Shown here: positions 26,289 to 34,916 of the stretch, in pieces | Numbering within the stretch: position 1 is the stretch's first letter | Layout of the letters: every line of letters begins with the position of its first letter | Source: Bacteroidales bacterium | Lineage (GTDB): Bacteria; Bacteroidota; Bacteroidia; Bacteroidales; UBA932 | Assembly: GCA_017529425.1 (NCBI GenBank) | Contig: JAFXNQ010000039.1 | Span: forward strand, 1 to 64,000 | Direction: 5' to 3' | DNA length: 64,000 nucleotides | The notes under the pieces: generated by a model | The model's input: only the letters and a program-made list of their open reading frames with translations | Told to the model about the DNA's origin: nothing | The model's database searches: none | Position numbers and translations under genes: made by a program

Positions 26289-26647
26289 CTATGCTGTTAT
26301 ATAAACACACAAAGACTCAAAATACGTCTCGATGCTTGCAAAAAAATATAGTGTGTAGCGCCAGGCTCCCCAGTATGACTAAATTAGTTTGTTTTTCTGA
26401 AAACGTAATATTTGGCTTTTTCCCTTTTTTGAGCCTTAACAGGAATATGTAAGCCAGATGGATATCAATTGATGATTTTCTTCTTTTGCCTTTTTGGAAA
26501 CAAACAAAAACTAAGACAATCTCTGGATAAGATTGAATGGCTTCAGTTCATATATCCATCTTTGCTCCGAATAACCAATTATTTGTTTAAATTCGCATTG
26601 GAAGGGGCGAGGCAAGAAAGTGAAACCCATCAAGATAACTAAGTAAT

Positions 26648-26911
26648 ATGGCACAGGAAGGATATTGGAACGTGATTCCACAGATAAAATCTGTTTCATT
26701 TCCGGTTAGAGGCAAGTTCCGGGTAGACTTGGTCGACGGCAGGATTATCATTATGCCTACCTCTGCCTTTCCTTGCTTGAAAAAGGTGCCTGTGAAGGAA
26801 CGAGGCGCATGGTATTTAATGGGCGGTGGAGTAACATGGGACTCCTGCCCGGAAGTGATTCATATCGAACAAATCTTAGGTAATTATACTACCTACTCTC
26901 ACGAGAAATAG
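26648..26911 (+). CDS. DUF2442 domain protein
   Basis: 87 residues, single domain. DUF2442 features are PVRGKFRVDLVDGRIIIMPT, then SAFPCLKKVP, RGAWYLMGGGVTW and the end EVIHIEQILG. Members are small and often occur beside DUF4160 genes or in mobile gene sets; the molecular function is not established. No DUF4160 gene was seen next to it. The surrounding DNA is more AT-rich than its neighbours, which fits acquisition. Confidence 0.7.
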   Translation: MAQEGYWNVIPQIKSVSFPVRGKFRVDLVDGRIIIMPTSAFPCLKKVPVKERGAWYLMGGGVTWDSCPEVIHIEQILGNYTTYSHEK

Positions 26912-26960
26912 AGAGTCACAAAACTGTTTCTCGGAGCCTTTTAAAAAAAGCGCCTTTACA

Positions 26961-27644
26961 CTAATAAGTTGCATTCTGAAGCCACAGCCGGGCTATCTCC
27001 AGATCTTCCGGAGTGGTGATTTTGATGTTGTAGCGCAGGCCGTCCACAAGGTTTACGCGATAGCCGGCAGCCTCTACCACGGAGGCATCGTCGGTAAAGG
27101 CGGGGTCGAAGGGGAGTTTATAGGCAGCCTTGATGACCTCGCTGCGGAAGACCTGCGGGGTCTGTATCAGCCTGATATCGTCTCTTTTAAGGACGTAACT
27201 TTCGGGGCCGTTCACCTCGCGTACGGTTTCCACCGGCGGCACGGCCGGGACCGCGTTGCCGAGGTCCTCGCCCTGACGGAACATCTCCTCCAGGAAATCT
27301 GTGGTCACAAACGGCCGCACTCCGTCGTGCACCGCCACCACGCTGTCGTCAGGCAGGTATTGCAGTGCGTTCTGCACCGAGTGGAAGCGGGTGACACCGC
27401 CGGAGGGGATAGCGTAGCGTTCCAGGAAGCCGTAATCTTCGCAATACTTTTTCCAGTATTCTTTCCACTCCTGGTTTACAACCACGATGATTCCCACGGG
27501 GAAAGAGAGCGAAAGGAACCGCTCTATCGTGTGGCGCAGGATGGGCTTGCCGCCGACAGATATGAACTGCTTGGGGAGGTCGCCCCCCATGCGGGTGCTG
27601 CTCCCTCCGGCCACTATAATCGCGTATTTCTTACGACTCTCCAT
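26961..27644 (-). CDS. ispD: 2-C-methyl-D-erythritol 4-phosphate cytidylyltransferase IspD
   Basis: 227 residues from the ATG at 27644. Upstream ATG 27662 is less likely because the -7 box at 27665-27672 would place the transcript start within it. KYAIIVAGGSSTRMGGDLPK is the nucleotide-binding loop; VAVHDGVRPFV and TPQVFRSEVIKAAY are family motifs, and DDASVVEAAGYRV follows. It makes CDP-methylerythritol in the MEP isoprenoid pathway. It is a single gene, divergent from purH. Confidence 0.94.
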   Translation of the reverse strand: MESRKKYAIIVAGGSSTRMGGDLPKQFISVGGKPILRHTIERFLSLSFPVGIIVVVNQEWKEYWKKYCEDYGFLERYAIPSGGVTRFHSVQNALQYLPDDSVVAVHDGVRPFVTTDFLEEMFRQGEDLGNAVPAVPPVETVREVNGPESYVLKRDDIRLIQTPQVFRSEVIKAAYKLPFDPAFTDDASVVEAAGYRVNLVDGLRYNIKITTPEDLEIARLWLQNATY

Positions 27645-27664
27645 AAACCGCTTTTTTTCCATTA

Positions 27665-27672
27665 CAAATGTA
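27665..27672 (-). promoter_or_regulatory. -7 box TACATTTG for ispD
   Basis: Minus-strand TACATTTG, 20 bp upstream of the chosen ispD start. It decides the start choice at 27644. Confidence 0.5.
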
Positions 27673-27693
27673 ATGTATTTCACACAATTTATC

Positions 27694-27701
27694 TAAATTT
27701 G
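27694..27701 (+). promoter_or_regulatory. -7 box TAAATTTG for purH and the following cell-shape operon
   Basis: TAAATTTG lies 24 bp before the purH ATG at 27726. No exact -33 TTTG was seen. It is divergent from the ispD box. Confidence 0.5.
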
Positions 27702-27725
27702 TGGGCTATATCACTCTTATTGAAA

Positions 27726-29252
27726 ATGGACCAAATCAAAAAAATAGAAAGGGCTTTGATATCTGTCTTTTACAAAGACGGAATCGATGAAATCGCTGCT
27801 GCTTTGACCTCGCGCGGCGCCGAGCTGCTCTCCACCGGAGGCACTTATGACTATCTGGCACAGAAGGGATTTGCCGTGAAGAAGGTAGAAGACCTTACCG
27901 GCTACCCCTCAATTCTCGGGGGGCGTGTGAAGACTCTCCACCCCAAAGTATTCGGCGGCATCCTTGCCCGCAGGGAAGAGGCCGGCGACTGCAGCCAGAT
28001 GGAGCAGTACGACATCCCCGCCATCGACCTGGTGGTGGTGGACCTCTACCCTTTTGACGAATATGTGGCCAAGGGCGCATCCCACGAGGATATTATCGAG
28101 AAAATAGACATCGGCGGCATTTCGCTGATCCGCGCCGCTGCCAAGAATTATAAAGATGTGGTTATTGTTCCCTGCCAGAAACTCTACGGCAAACTGCTGG
28201 AATGCATAGAGGCACACGACGGTGGCACCACCCTCGCAGAGCGTGAATTCTTTGCAAAATGGGCCTTTGCCACCAGCAGCAACTACGATACATCCATTTT
28301 CCGCTACCTCAACCGCGACGGTGAGGTGAACGCGTTCGCATTCAACTCCCTGGAGCCCACTCCGCTCCGTTATGGTGAGAATCCCCACCAGGAGGCGGCA
28401 TATTTCGGCGGAGCCGGCACCCTGCCCAAACAGCTTCACGGCAAGGAGATATCCTACAACAACATGCTGGATATCGAGGCGGCGATTGAGCTGATTGACG
28501 ATTTTGACAGCACCGCGCTGGCAATTATCAAGCATAACAACGCCTGCGGTTGTGCAGTGCGCCCCACTGTGATGGAGGCGTGGAAGGACGCCCTTGCCGG
28601 CGACCCCGTGAGCGCCTTCGGCGGCATCATCATAACAAATGCAGAGATTGATGCAAAGGTGGCTGAAGCAATCAACAAGATTTTCTTTGAGGTCATCATC
28701 GCTCCGTCATACACAAAAGAGGCGCTGGACATACTGGAGACCAAGAAAAACCGCATCATCCTGGAGCGCGGCGGCGTGAAACCCTCCGCCGTCAAGTTCC
28801 GCTCCATGCTGGGCGGCGCCCTGGTACAGCAGCGCGACACCGTGGCCGAGACTGCGGCCGACCTGACCCCCGTTACCGAGGCCAAGCCCACTGCAGAGCA
28901 GATCAACGACCTTCTCTTCGCCAACCGTCTGGTTAAGCACAGCAAGAGCAACGCCATTGTACTGGCCAAGGGCAATATGCTGCTGGCCAGCGGCATAGGG
29001 CAGACATCCCGCGTGGATGCCCTCCGCCAGGCAATTGCCAAGGCGCAGAGCTTTGAATTTGACCTGAACGGCGCCGTGATGGCTTCCGACGCTTTCTTCC
29101 CCTTCCCCGACTGCGTGGAAATAGCATCCAAGGCTGGCATCACCGCCGTGATTCACCCCGGCGGCAGCATCCGCGACGGTGAGAGCATCGACTTCTGCAA
29201 CGCCCACGGCATGGCTATGGTCACCACCGGCAAGCGCCACTTCAAACACTAG
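27726..29252 (+). CDS. purH: Bifunctional AICAR transformylase/IMP cyclohydrolase PurH
   Basis: 508 residues from the ATG at 27726; an upstream extension to 27327 runs through ispD and was not used. The N-terminal MGS-like IMP cyclohydrolase part contains GAELLSTGGTYDYL and GGRVKTLHPKVFGGIL. The transformylase part has the KHNNACGCAV motif and ends AVIHPGGSIRDGESIDFCN. It performs the last two steps of IMP synthesis. mreB follows at 23 bp, so purH appears to be the first gene of the shape operon transcript. Confidence 0.97.
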   Translation: MDQIKKIERALISVFYKDGIDEIAAALTSRGAELLSTGGTYDYLAQKGFAVKKVEDLTGYPSILGGRVKTLHPKVFGGILARREEAGDCSQMEQYDIPAIDLVVVDLYPFDEYVAKGASHEDIIEKIDIGGISLIRAAAKNYKDVVIVPCQKLYGKLLECIEAHDGGTTLAEREFFAKWAFATSSNYDTSIFRYLNRDGEVNAFAFNSLEPTPLRYGENPHQEAAYFGGAGTLPKQLHGKEISYNNMLDIEAAIELIDDFDSTALAIIKHNNACGCAVRPTVMEAWKDALAGDPVSAFGGIIITNAEIDAKVAEAINKIFFEVIIAPSYTKEALDILETKKNRIILERGGVKPSAVKFRSMLGGALVQQRDTVAETAADLTPVTEAKPTAEQINDLLFANRLVKHSKSNAIVLAKGNMLLASGIGQTSRVDALRQAIAKAQSFEFDLNGAVMASDAFFPFPDCVEIASKAGITAVIHPGGSIRDGESIDFCNAHGMAMVTTGKRHFKH

Positions 29253-29275
29253 CAAACAAATAAATTCACACAGAT

Positions 29276-30295
29276 ATGGCATTTAATTTTCTGACACAAG
29301 AACTGGCTATCGACCTGGGTACCGCCAACACCGTCATCTTCATGAACGACAAGAAGGTGATTGACGAGCCCTCTATCGTAGCCATCGACGCCTACACCGA
29401 CAAGCCCATGGCTGTCGGCACCCGCGCAAAACTGATGCACGAACGCACCAATCCCGGCATCAAGACCATCCGCCCTCTCAAAGACGGTGTGATTGCCGAT
29501 TTTGACGCAGCGGAGATCATGATCCGCGAGTTGATCAAGATGATCAATTACAAGAAGTCGTTCCTCACCCCCAGCCTCAAGATGGTTGTCGGCATCCCTC
29601 AGGGCTCTACCGAAGTTGAGAAGCGCGCCGTACGCGACAGCTGCGAGCACGCCGGAGGCCGCGACATCTACATGGTATACGAGCCTATGGCTGCAGCGCT
29701 CGGTATCGGCCTTGACGTGACCGAGCCCAGCGGCAACATGATTGTCGATATCGGAGGCGGTACCACAGAGATCGCCATCATCTCACTGGGCGGCATCGTA
29801 GCTGCACAGAGCATCCGCGTAGCGGGTGACATCTTCACCAGCGAGATTCAGCAGTACATGCGCCAGCAGCACAATATCCGCGTTGGTGAAATCACCGCAG
29901 AGGATATCAAGATTAAGATTGGTGCAGCTGTCACCGACTTGGAAGAGGATATCCCCGCAATGGTAGTGAAGGGTCCCAACATCATGACCGCACACCCCAT
30001 CGAGGCTGAAATCACCTCTCAGGAGGTTGCCCACTGCCTGGACAAGCAGCTCGCCCGCATCGAGGCCGGCATTCTGGCAGTACTGGAGCAGACTCCGCCT
30101 GAGCTCTATTCCGACATCGTGGACAAGGGTATCTTCCTCACCGGCGGCGGCGCCCTGCTCAAGGGTATCGACCAGCGCTTCAGCAAGAAGATCAATATCC
30201 CGTTCCACATCTCTGAGGATCCGCTCCGCAGCGTAGCCCGCGGTACTTGCGCAGCTCTCAAGAACATAGACAAGTATCCGTTCCTGATGAGATAA
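29276..30295 (+). CDS. mreB: Rod shape-determining protein MreB
   Basis: 339 residues, actin-like ATPase. Phosphate-1 loop DLGTANTVIF, phosphate-2 DIGGGTTEIAIISLGG and the adenosine motif ending LTGGGALLKG are present; GIPQGSTEVEKRAVRDSCEH and VYEPMAAALGIG are MreB signatures. It forms membrane-bound filaments that guide the elongation complex encoded by the next four genes. Confidence 0.97.
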   Translation: MAFNFLTQELAIDLGTANTVIFMNDKKVIDEPSIVAIDAYTDKPMAVGTRAKLMHERTNPGIKTIRPLKDGVIADFDAAEIMIRELIKMINYKKSFLTPSLKMVVGIPQGSTEVEKRAVRDSCEHAGGRDIYMVYEPMAAALGIGLDVTEPSGNMIVDIGGGTTEIAIISLGGIVAAQSIRVAGDIFTSEIQQYMRQQHNIRVGEITAEDIKIKIGAAVTDLEEDIPAMVVKGPNIMTAHPIEAEITSQEVAHCLDKQLARIEAGILAVLEQTPPELYSDIVDKGIFLTGGGALLKGIDQRFSKKINIPFHISEDPLRSVARGTCAALKNIDKYPFLMR

Positions 30296-30301
30296 CATTG
30301 G

Positions 30302-31120
30302 ATGGACTACCGCGCCAACTCATATAAGTTGCTGCTCACCATAGGCGTATTCATCGCCCTGGAGGTAATCTCCATTGTTATGATTACCCAGAACAGCGTG
30401 CTGCAGCGCTATCTGATTATGGGCGGAGTCCGGTCTACACAAGTGTTTTTCTGGGAGAGAAGCGAGGGTATCCGCGACTTTTTCAGACTGCGTAAATACA
30501 ACCAGTCGCTGCAGCAGGAGAACGCAGAACTGCGCAGCAAACTCTCACAGGTGCAATACCTGCGCGAGATGGAGCCGGTGGCCGACACCACCCCCGGCCT
30601 GTACAGATGGATTCCCGCCAGCATCATCAAAAACAACCCCAACAAGCAGCATAACTATCTGATACTGAACAGAGGGGCAAAAGACGGCGTGGAAACTGAG
30701 ATGGGCGTGGTGACCCACAACGCCATCGTGGGCGTGGTGGGGGCTGTGAGTGAGCACTACTGCTATGTGATATCGTTCCTCAACAAGAGCCAGCGGGCCA
30801 GCGCAATGATCTCCGGCACATCGGACTTTGGCCTGCTCAGCTGGGACGGCATCGGAACCCGCGGGGCAACCCTCTCGCATATACCTCTCTCCTCGTCCGG
30901 AGCTGTTGGTGACACCATCTGCACCAGCGGTTACTCCACCATCTACCCTCCCGATATCCCGGTGGGCACCATATCAGACGTCGATGCTGTGAGCGGTATG
31001 TACAAGGATATGAAGGTTGACCTGTTCCAGGACCTGGGCAGCTTGAAATATGTCTACATAGTTCAGCGACACCACCAGGACGAGATAGACGCACTCTCAA
31101 AAAACGCTAATAACAAGTAA
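30302..31120 (+). CDS. mreC: Rod shape-determining protein MreC
   Basis: 272 residues. One N-terminal membrane helix (~10-30), a coiled coil (~58-80, RKYNQSLQQENAELRSKLSQ), then the periplasmic beta domain (GVVTHNAIVGVVGAV, CTSGYSTIYPPDIPVGTI). It links MreB to PBP2 and RodA. It lies 6 bp after mreB and 3 bp before mreD. Confidence 0.94.
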   Translation: MDYRANSYKLLLTIGVFIALEVISIVMITQNSVLQRYLIMGGVRSTQVFFWERSEGIRDFFRLRKYNQSLQQENAELRSKLSQVQYLREMEPVADTTPGLYRWIPASIIKNNPNKQHNYLILNRGAKDGVETEMGVVTHNAIVGVVGAVSEHYCYVISFLNKSQRASAMISGTSDFGLLSWDGIGTRGATLSHIPLSSSGAVGDTICTSGYSTIYPPDIPVGTISDVDAVSGMYKDMKVDLFQDLGSLKYVYIVQRHHQDEIDALSKNANNK

Positions 31121-31123
31121 CAG

Positions 31124-31636
31124 ATGCCGTCTTATCTCCGTCAGATAATCATTTACGCGGTGGTGATCATGCTGCAGGTCATCACAAACAACTATGTCAA
31201 TCTGGGACCGATGATTTACATCTGTATGGTCCCGCTGCTGATAATGTACCTGCCGCTGGATCAGAAGTCGTATATCTCGCTTATCATAGCCTTCGGGCTC
31301 GGCCTGATAGTTGACATCCTCTCAGATGGGGTTATGGGGCTGAATGCCGGCGCCGCCACCCTGCTGGCTCTGGTTTACAAGCCTATCTTCTACCCGGTGT
31401 TCAAGAAAAACACCTACAGCAAGAAGTTCATCCCCACGGTTGAAGAGAGCGACATCTGGCACCATGTGCTGTACCTGCTGATTATCATCGCCATCTATTT
31501 CCTTTTCTACATAGCCTTTGACGGTCTTGCCAGGACAACCCTGCTGGTATCCCTGTTAAGGTATCTGATTAACATAGCCGTGAACCTTGCGCTGGCCGTG
31601 GTAGTTGACGTCACCCTGTTCAACAAGAGCCGATGA
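31124..31636 (+). CDS. mreD: Rod shape-determining protein MreD
   Basis: 170 residues with about five membrane helices. The loop GLIVDILSDGVMGLNAGAAT is the MreD motif. Its stop overlaps the mrdA start by 4 bp. Confidence 0.85.
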   Translation: MPSYLRQIIIYAVVIMLQVITNNYVNLGPMIYICMVPLLIMYLPLDQKSYISLIIAFGLGLIVDILSDGVMGLNAGAATLLALVYKPIFYPVFKKNTYSKKFIPTVEESDIWHHVLYLLIIIAIYFLFYIAFDGLARTTLLVSLLRYLINIAVNLALAVVVDVTLFNKSR

Positions 31637-33471
31637 GCAAGCGGAACATCATATTGCTTGTGATATTTGTGATTTTCCTGGCGATAGCCATCCGGCTCTT
31701 CACCATCCAGATCATAGACAAGCAGTATAGCGAAACGGCGGGTAACAATGCCCTCAAATACGTAACGATATACCCCGCACGCGGCCGTATCCTGGACCGC
31801 TACGGTAACACCATCGTAGAGAACAAGATTACATACGACATAATGGTCTCCCCCCGCCTGGTAGAGCCTTTTGACACCCTGGCGCTGTGTGAGATCTTTG
31901 GCATAGACCGCAACTTTGTGCGCGAACGCTTTGAGCAGTACCACACCAACGCCCGCAAGATCGGTTACGGCTCGATGCCCTTCATAAAGCAGGTTAGCAG
32001 CGAGCAATACAACGCCTTTGCGGAGCGGGAGTTCCTCTTCCCCGGCTTCGACGCCATTGCCCGCACCGCCCGCGTATATCCCATCAACGCCGGCGGAAAC
32101 CTTATCGGATATGTATCTGAGGTGGACCGAGACTATATAGAGAAGCACCCCGAATACCGCGCTGGCGACTATGCAGGCAAGACCGGCATAGAGAGGGCCT
32201 ACGAGCACCGCCTCAGCGGAGAGAAAGGATATACCGTGTATTACCGCGACGCCCGCGGCCGCATCAAGGGGCATTACGACAACGGTTCCCTTGACAAGGA
32301 GGCGGTGGCCGGGAGCGACATCACCACCACCATAGACGCAGAACTGCAGGCCTTTGGCGAACGGCTGATGAAGAACAAGGTAGGGAGCGTGGTGGCCATT
32401 GAGCCCTCCACGGGAGAGATTCTGACCCTCATCTCCAGCCCAGGTATCGATGTGAGCCAGTTGGCAGAGATCAACAAATACTACAAGGAGATCAGCGACA
32501 ACCCGTACAACCCTATGTTCAACCGCACCGTGCAGAGCGCCCAGCCCCCGGGCAGCGTATTCAAACTGGTAAACGGCCTGATTGGGTTGCAGGAGGGGGT
32601 CCTCAGACGCGAGACCCGTTATCCCTGCGCCCGCGGCTACACCAACGGCAAGGTCCATGTTGGGTGCCACGGTCACCCTTCTCCCATCAATCTGACACAA
32701 TCCATTGCCATGTCGTGCAACGCATATTACTGCTATGTGCTGCGCAACATCCTGGACAACCGCAAATACGAGAATATCGAGGAGTCGTTCAACAAGTGGC
32801 GCGACTATGTCACCAGTTTCGGCTTTGGCCGCAAGCTGGGGAGCGACGTCCCATATGAGCTTGGCGGTAACGTCCCCACGGTGAATACCTACAACAAGCT
32901 TCACGGCAAGGGGCGTTGGAAATCGCTCTCCATCATATCGCTCTCCATCGGACAGGGAGAGTTGGGGTGCACCCCGCTCCATCTGGCCAATCTCTCCGCC
33001 ACCATTGCCAACCGCGGCTTTTTCTACACTCCGCACATGATTAAAGGGACGGAGGAATTCCCTCTCGATTCCGTCTACACGGAGCGCAACTACACAATGG
33101 TGGACCCCAAATATTTCCCCTACATTGTGGAGGGTATGAATATGTCTGTCTACGGCGAAGGCGGTACCTCACATGTGGCGCAGGTACCCGGCGTGAATAT
33201 GTGCGGCAAGACCGGAACGGCCCAGAACCCTCACGGCGACGACCACTCTGTATTCATCTGCTTCGCACCCAAGGATGACCCCAAGATTGCGGTGGCGGCT
33301 TATATAGAGAACGGCGGCTTTGGCGCCACCTGGGCAGCCCCCATCGCCTCCCTCATTGTTGAGAAATACCTCAACGGCGAGATTGCTGACGGAGCCCGCA
33401 AAGATTTGGAAACCCGGGTACGCAACGGCTACCTGCTTAATAAAGTGCCTGTAAAGAAGAGAAGAAAATAA
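31633..33471 (+). CDS. mrdA: Penicillin-binding protein 2 (elongasome transpeptidase)
   Basis: 612 residues. N-terminal membrane helix (~5-25), pedestal domain, then the transpeptidase with Ser308-x-x-Lys311 (PPGSVFKLVNG), SCN in MSCNAYYCY and KTG in CGKTGTAQNPHGD. The C terminus is basic (KVPVKKRRK). It cross-links peptidoglycan during cell elongation, paired with RodA. It overlaps mreD and shares one base with rodA. Confidence 0.96.
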   Translation: MSKRNIILLVIFVIFLAIAIRLFTIQIIDKQYSETAGNNALKYVTIYPARGRILDRYGNTIVENKITYDIMVSPRLVEPFDTLALCEIFGIDRNFVRERFEQYHTNARKIGYGSMPFIKQVSSEQYNAFAEREFLFPGFDAIARTARVYPINAGGNLIGYVSEVDRDYIEKHPEYRAGDYAGKTGIERAYEHRLSGEKGYTVYYRDARGRIKGHYDNGSLDKEAVAGSDITTTIDAELQAFGERLMKNKVGSVVAIEPSTGEILTLISSPGIDVSQLAEINKYYKEISDNPYNPMFNRTVQSAQPPGSVFKLVNGLIGLQEGVLRRETRYPCARGYTNGKVHVGCHGHPSPINLTQSIAMSCNAYYCYVLRNILDNRKYENIEESFNKWRDYVTSFGFGRKLGSDVPYELGGNVPTVNTYNKLHGKGRWKSLSIISLSIGQGELGCTPLHLANLSATIANRGFFYTPHMIKGTEEFPLDSVYTERNYTMVDPKYFPYIVEGMNMSVYGEGGTSHVAQVPGVNMCGKTGTAQNPHGDDHSVFICFAPKDDPKIAVAAYIENGGFGATWAAPIASLIVEKYLNGEIADGARKDLETRVRNGYLLNKVPVKKRRK

Positions 33472-34907
33472 TGGGCAAGCATCGCAATCCATACCGCAAC
33501 CTGGACTGGACGCTGATAGGGTGCTATCTGGCGCTGGTGTTCTTTGGCTGGATAAACATCTTCTCCGTGCTGCACGGTGACAACGGAACCATTTTCGATT
33601 TCAGTCAGAAATACGGCATGCACCTGATCTGGATATGCATTTCGCTCCTCACCGCCGTAGTGATAATCCGGTTATTGCCGGCCAACCTGTGGCCCAGCGT
33701 GGCCTGGGTGGCATACGGGGCTGTGATACTGCTGCTGCTTGCAACACTGGTGCTGGGTGTGAGCAGCCATGGCTCCCAGAGCTGGATATCAATAGGTAGT
33801 TTCCGGTTGCAGCCCGCCGAATTCTCCAAGATTACCACCGCCCTGGCGCTGTCCACGGTGATGAGCAAATACGGATTCACACTGAAAAGTGTTCCCAATA
33901 TCCTCAAGATAGTGGGACTGCTGCTCCTCCCTATGGCGCTGATCCTGCTGGAGAAGGAGACCGGTTCTGTGCTGGTTTACGTGGGCTTCCTCATAGTCCT
34001 CTATCGTGAAGGGATGTCGGGATGGCTCATCACCATCGCTTTTCTGGTGGTTCTGGAGTTCATTCTCACTATCATCTCCTCGCCATACGTGGCTATGGTG
34101 GTGGCCATTTGCATCTTCCTGCTGATATTTTTCTTCAAGAAAGAGAATTATCTGTTCGGACTGATTGTGGTGGTGCTTACGGCCGTAGCTCTGGCATTCC
34201 TGCCAAAACTTTTCCAGATTGAAGCCATCGCCGCAGTCAATCCCCTCCCGGTGGAGGCCTGGCTGGCAATAATCACAAGCGCCATTGCACTGTTTTTCAT
34301 ACTGCAGTTAATCATTCTTTCCCCCAGAAAGCAATTCGAGCGCAACTCACTTATCGTGTTGCTGTGCGGCATACTGTTTATCCTGTCGGTACAGTTTTTC
34401 TACAACAACATCCTTCAGGATCACCAGCGTAACCGTATCGACGTATTCCTGGGGCTGGTAGATGACCCCAAGGGCATCGGCTACAACCTGCATCAGTCCA
34501 TGGTGGCCATCGGCTCGGGCGGATTTGCCGGCAAAGGCTATATGAACGGTACCCAGACCAGCCTGGGCTACGTACCGGAGCAGGAGACCGACTTCATATT
34601 CTGCACCATAGGCGAAGAGTGGGGCCTGCTTGGCGCCCTCTTTGTGCTGGCTCTCTATCTGACCATAATAAGCCGCATCATTATTCTGGCCGACAAAGCC
34701 AAGGACTCCTTCACCCGGATCTACGGCTACTGTGTGGCGATGTGCATATCCGTGCACGTGGTGATCAACATAGGTATGACCATCGGCTTGATGCCTGTCA
34801 TTGGTATCCCGTTGCCGTTCCTCAGCTATGGCGGCAGTGCGCTGCTGGCCTTCACAATTATGCTGGCCATCTTTATCAAACTGATATTCAACGAACAAAG
34901 AGCATAA
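33471..34907 (+). CDS. rodA: RodA, SEDS peptidoglycan glycosyltransferase
   Basis: 478 residues with about ten membrane helices. It is longer than E. coli RodA (~370) because of extra helices in the middle, as is normal in Bacteroidota. SEDS motifs visible: GSQSWISIGSFRLQPAEFSK (a catalytic-loop neighbour), GYVPEQETDFIFCTIGEEWG and the end MPVIGIPLPFLSYGGSALL. It polymerises glycan strands together with PBP2. Confidence 0.95.
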   Translation: MGKHRNPYRNLDWTLIGCYLALVFFGWINIFSVLHGDNGTIFDFSQKYGMHLIWICISLLTAVVIIRLLPANLWPSVAWVAYGAVILLLLATLVLGVSSHGSQSWISIGSFRLQPAEFSKITTALALSTVMSKYGFTLKSVPNILKIVGLLLLPMALILLEKETGSVLVYVGFLIVLYREGMSGWLITIAFLVVLEFILTIISSPYVAMVVAICIFLLIFFFKKENYLFGLIVVVLTAVALAFLPKLFQIEAIAAVNPLPVEAWLAIITSAIALFFILQLIILSPRKQFERNSLIVLLCGILFILSVQFFYNNILQDHQRNRIDVFLGLVDDPKGIGYNLHQSMVAIGSGGFAGKGYMNGTQTSLGYVPEQETDFIFCTIGEEWGLLGALFVLALYLTIISRIIILADKAKDSFTRIYGYCVAMCISVHVVINIGMTIGLMPVIGIPLPFLSYGGSALLAFTIMLAIFIKLIFNEQRA

Positions 34908-34916
34908 ATACACAAC

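Noticed and set aside
26472..26642. 56-codon plus-strand ORF before the DUF2442 gene
   Set aside because: Considered as a DUF4160 partner, but the residues do not fit that family, and AT-rich DNA gives such frames by chance.
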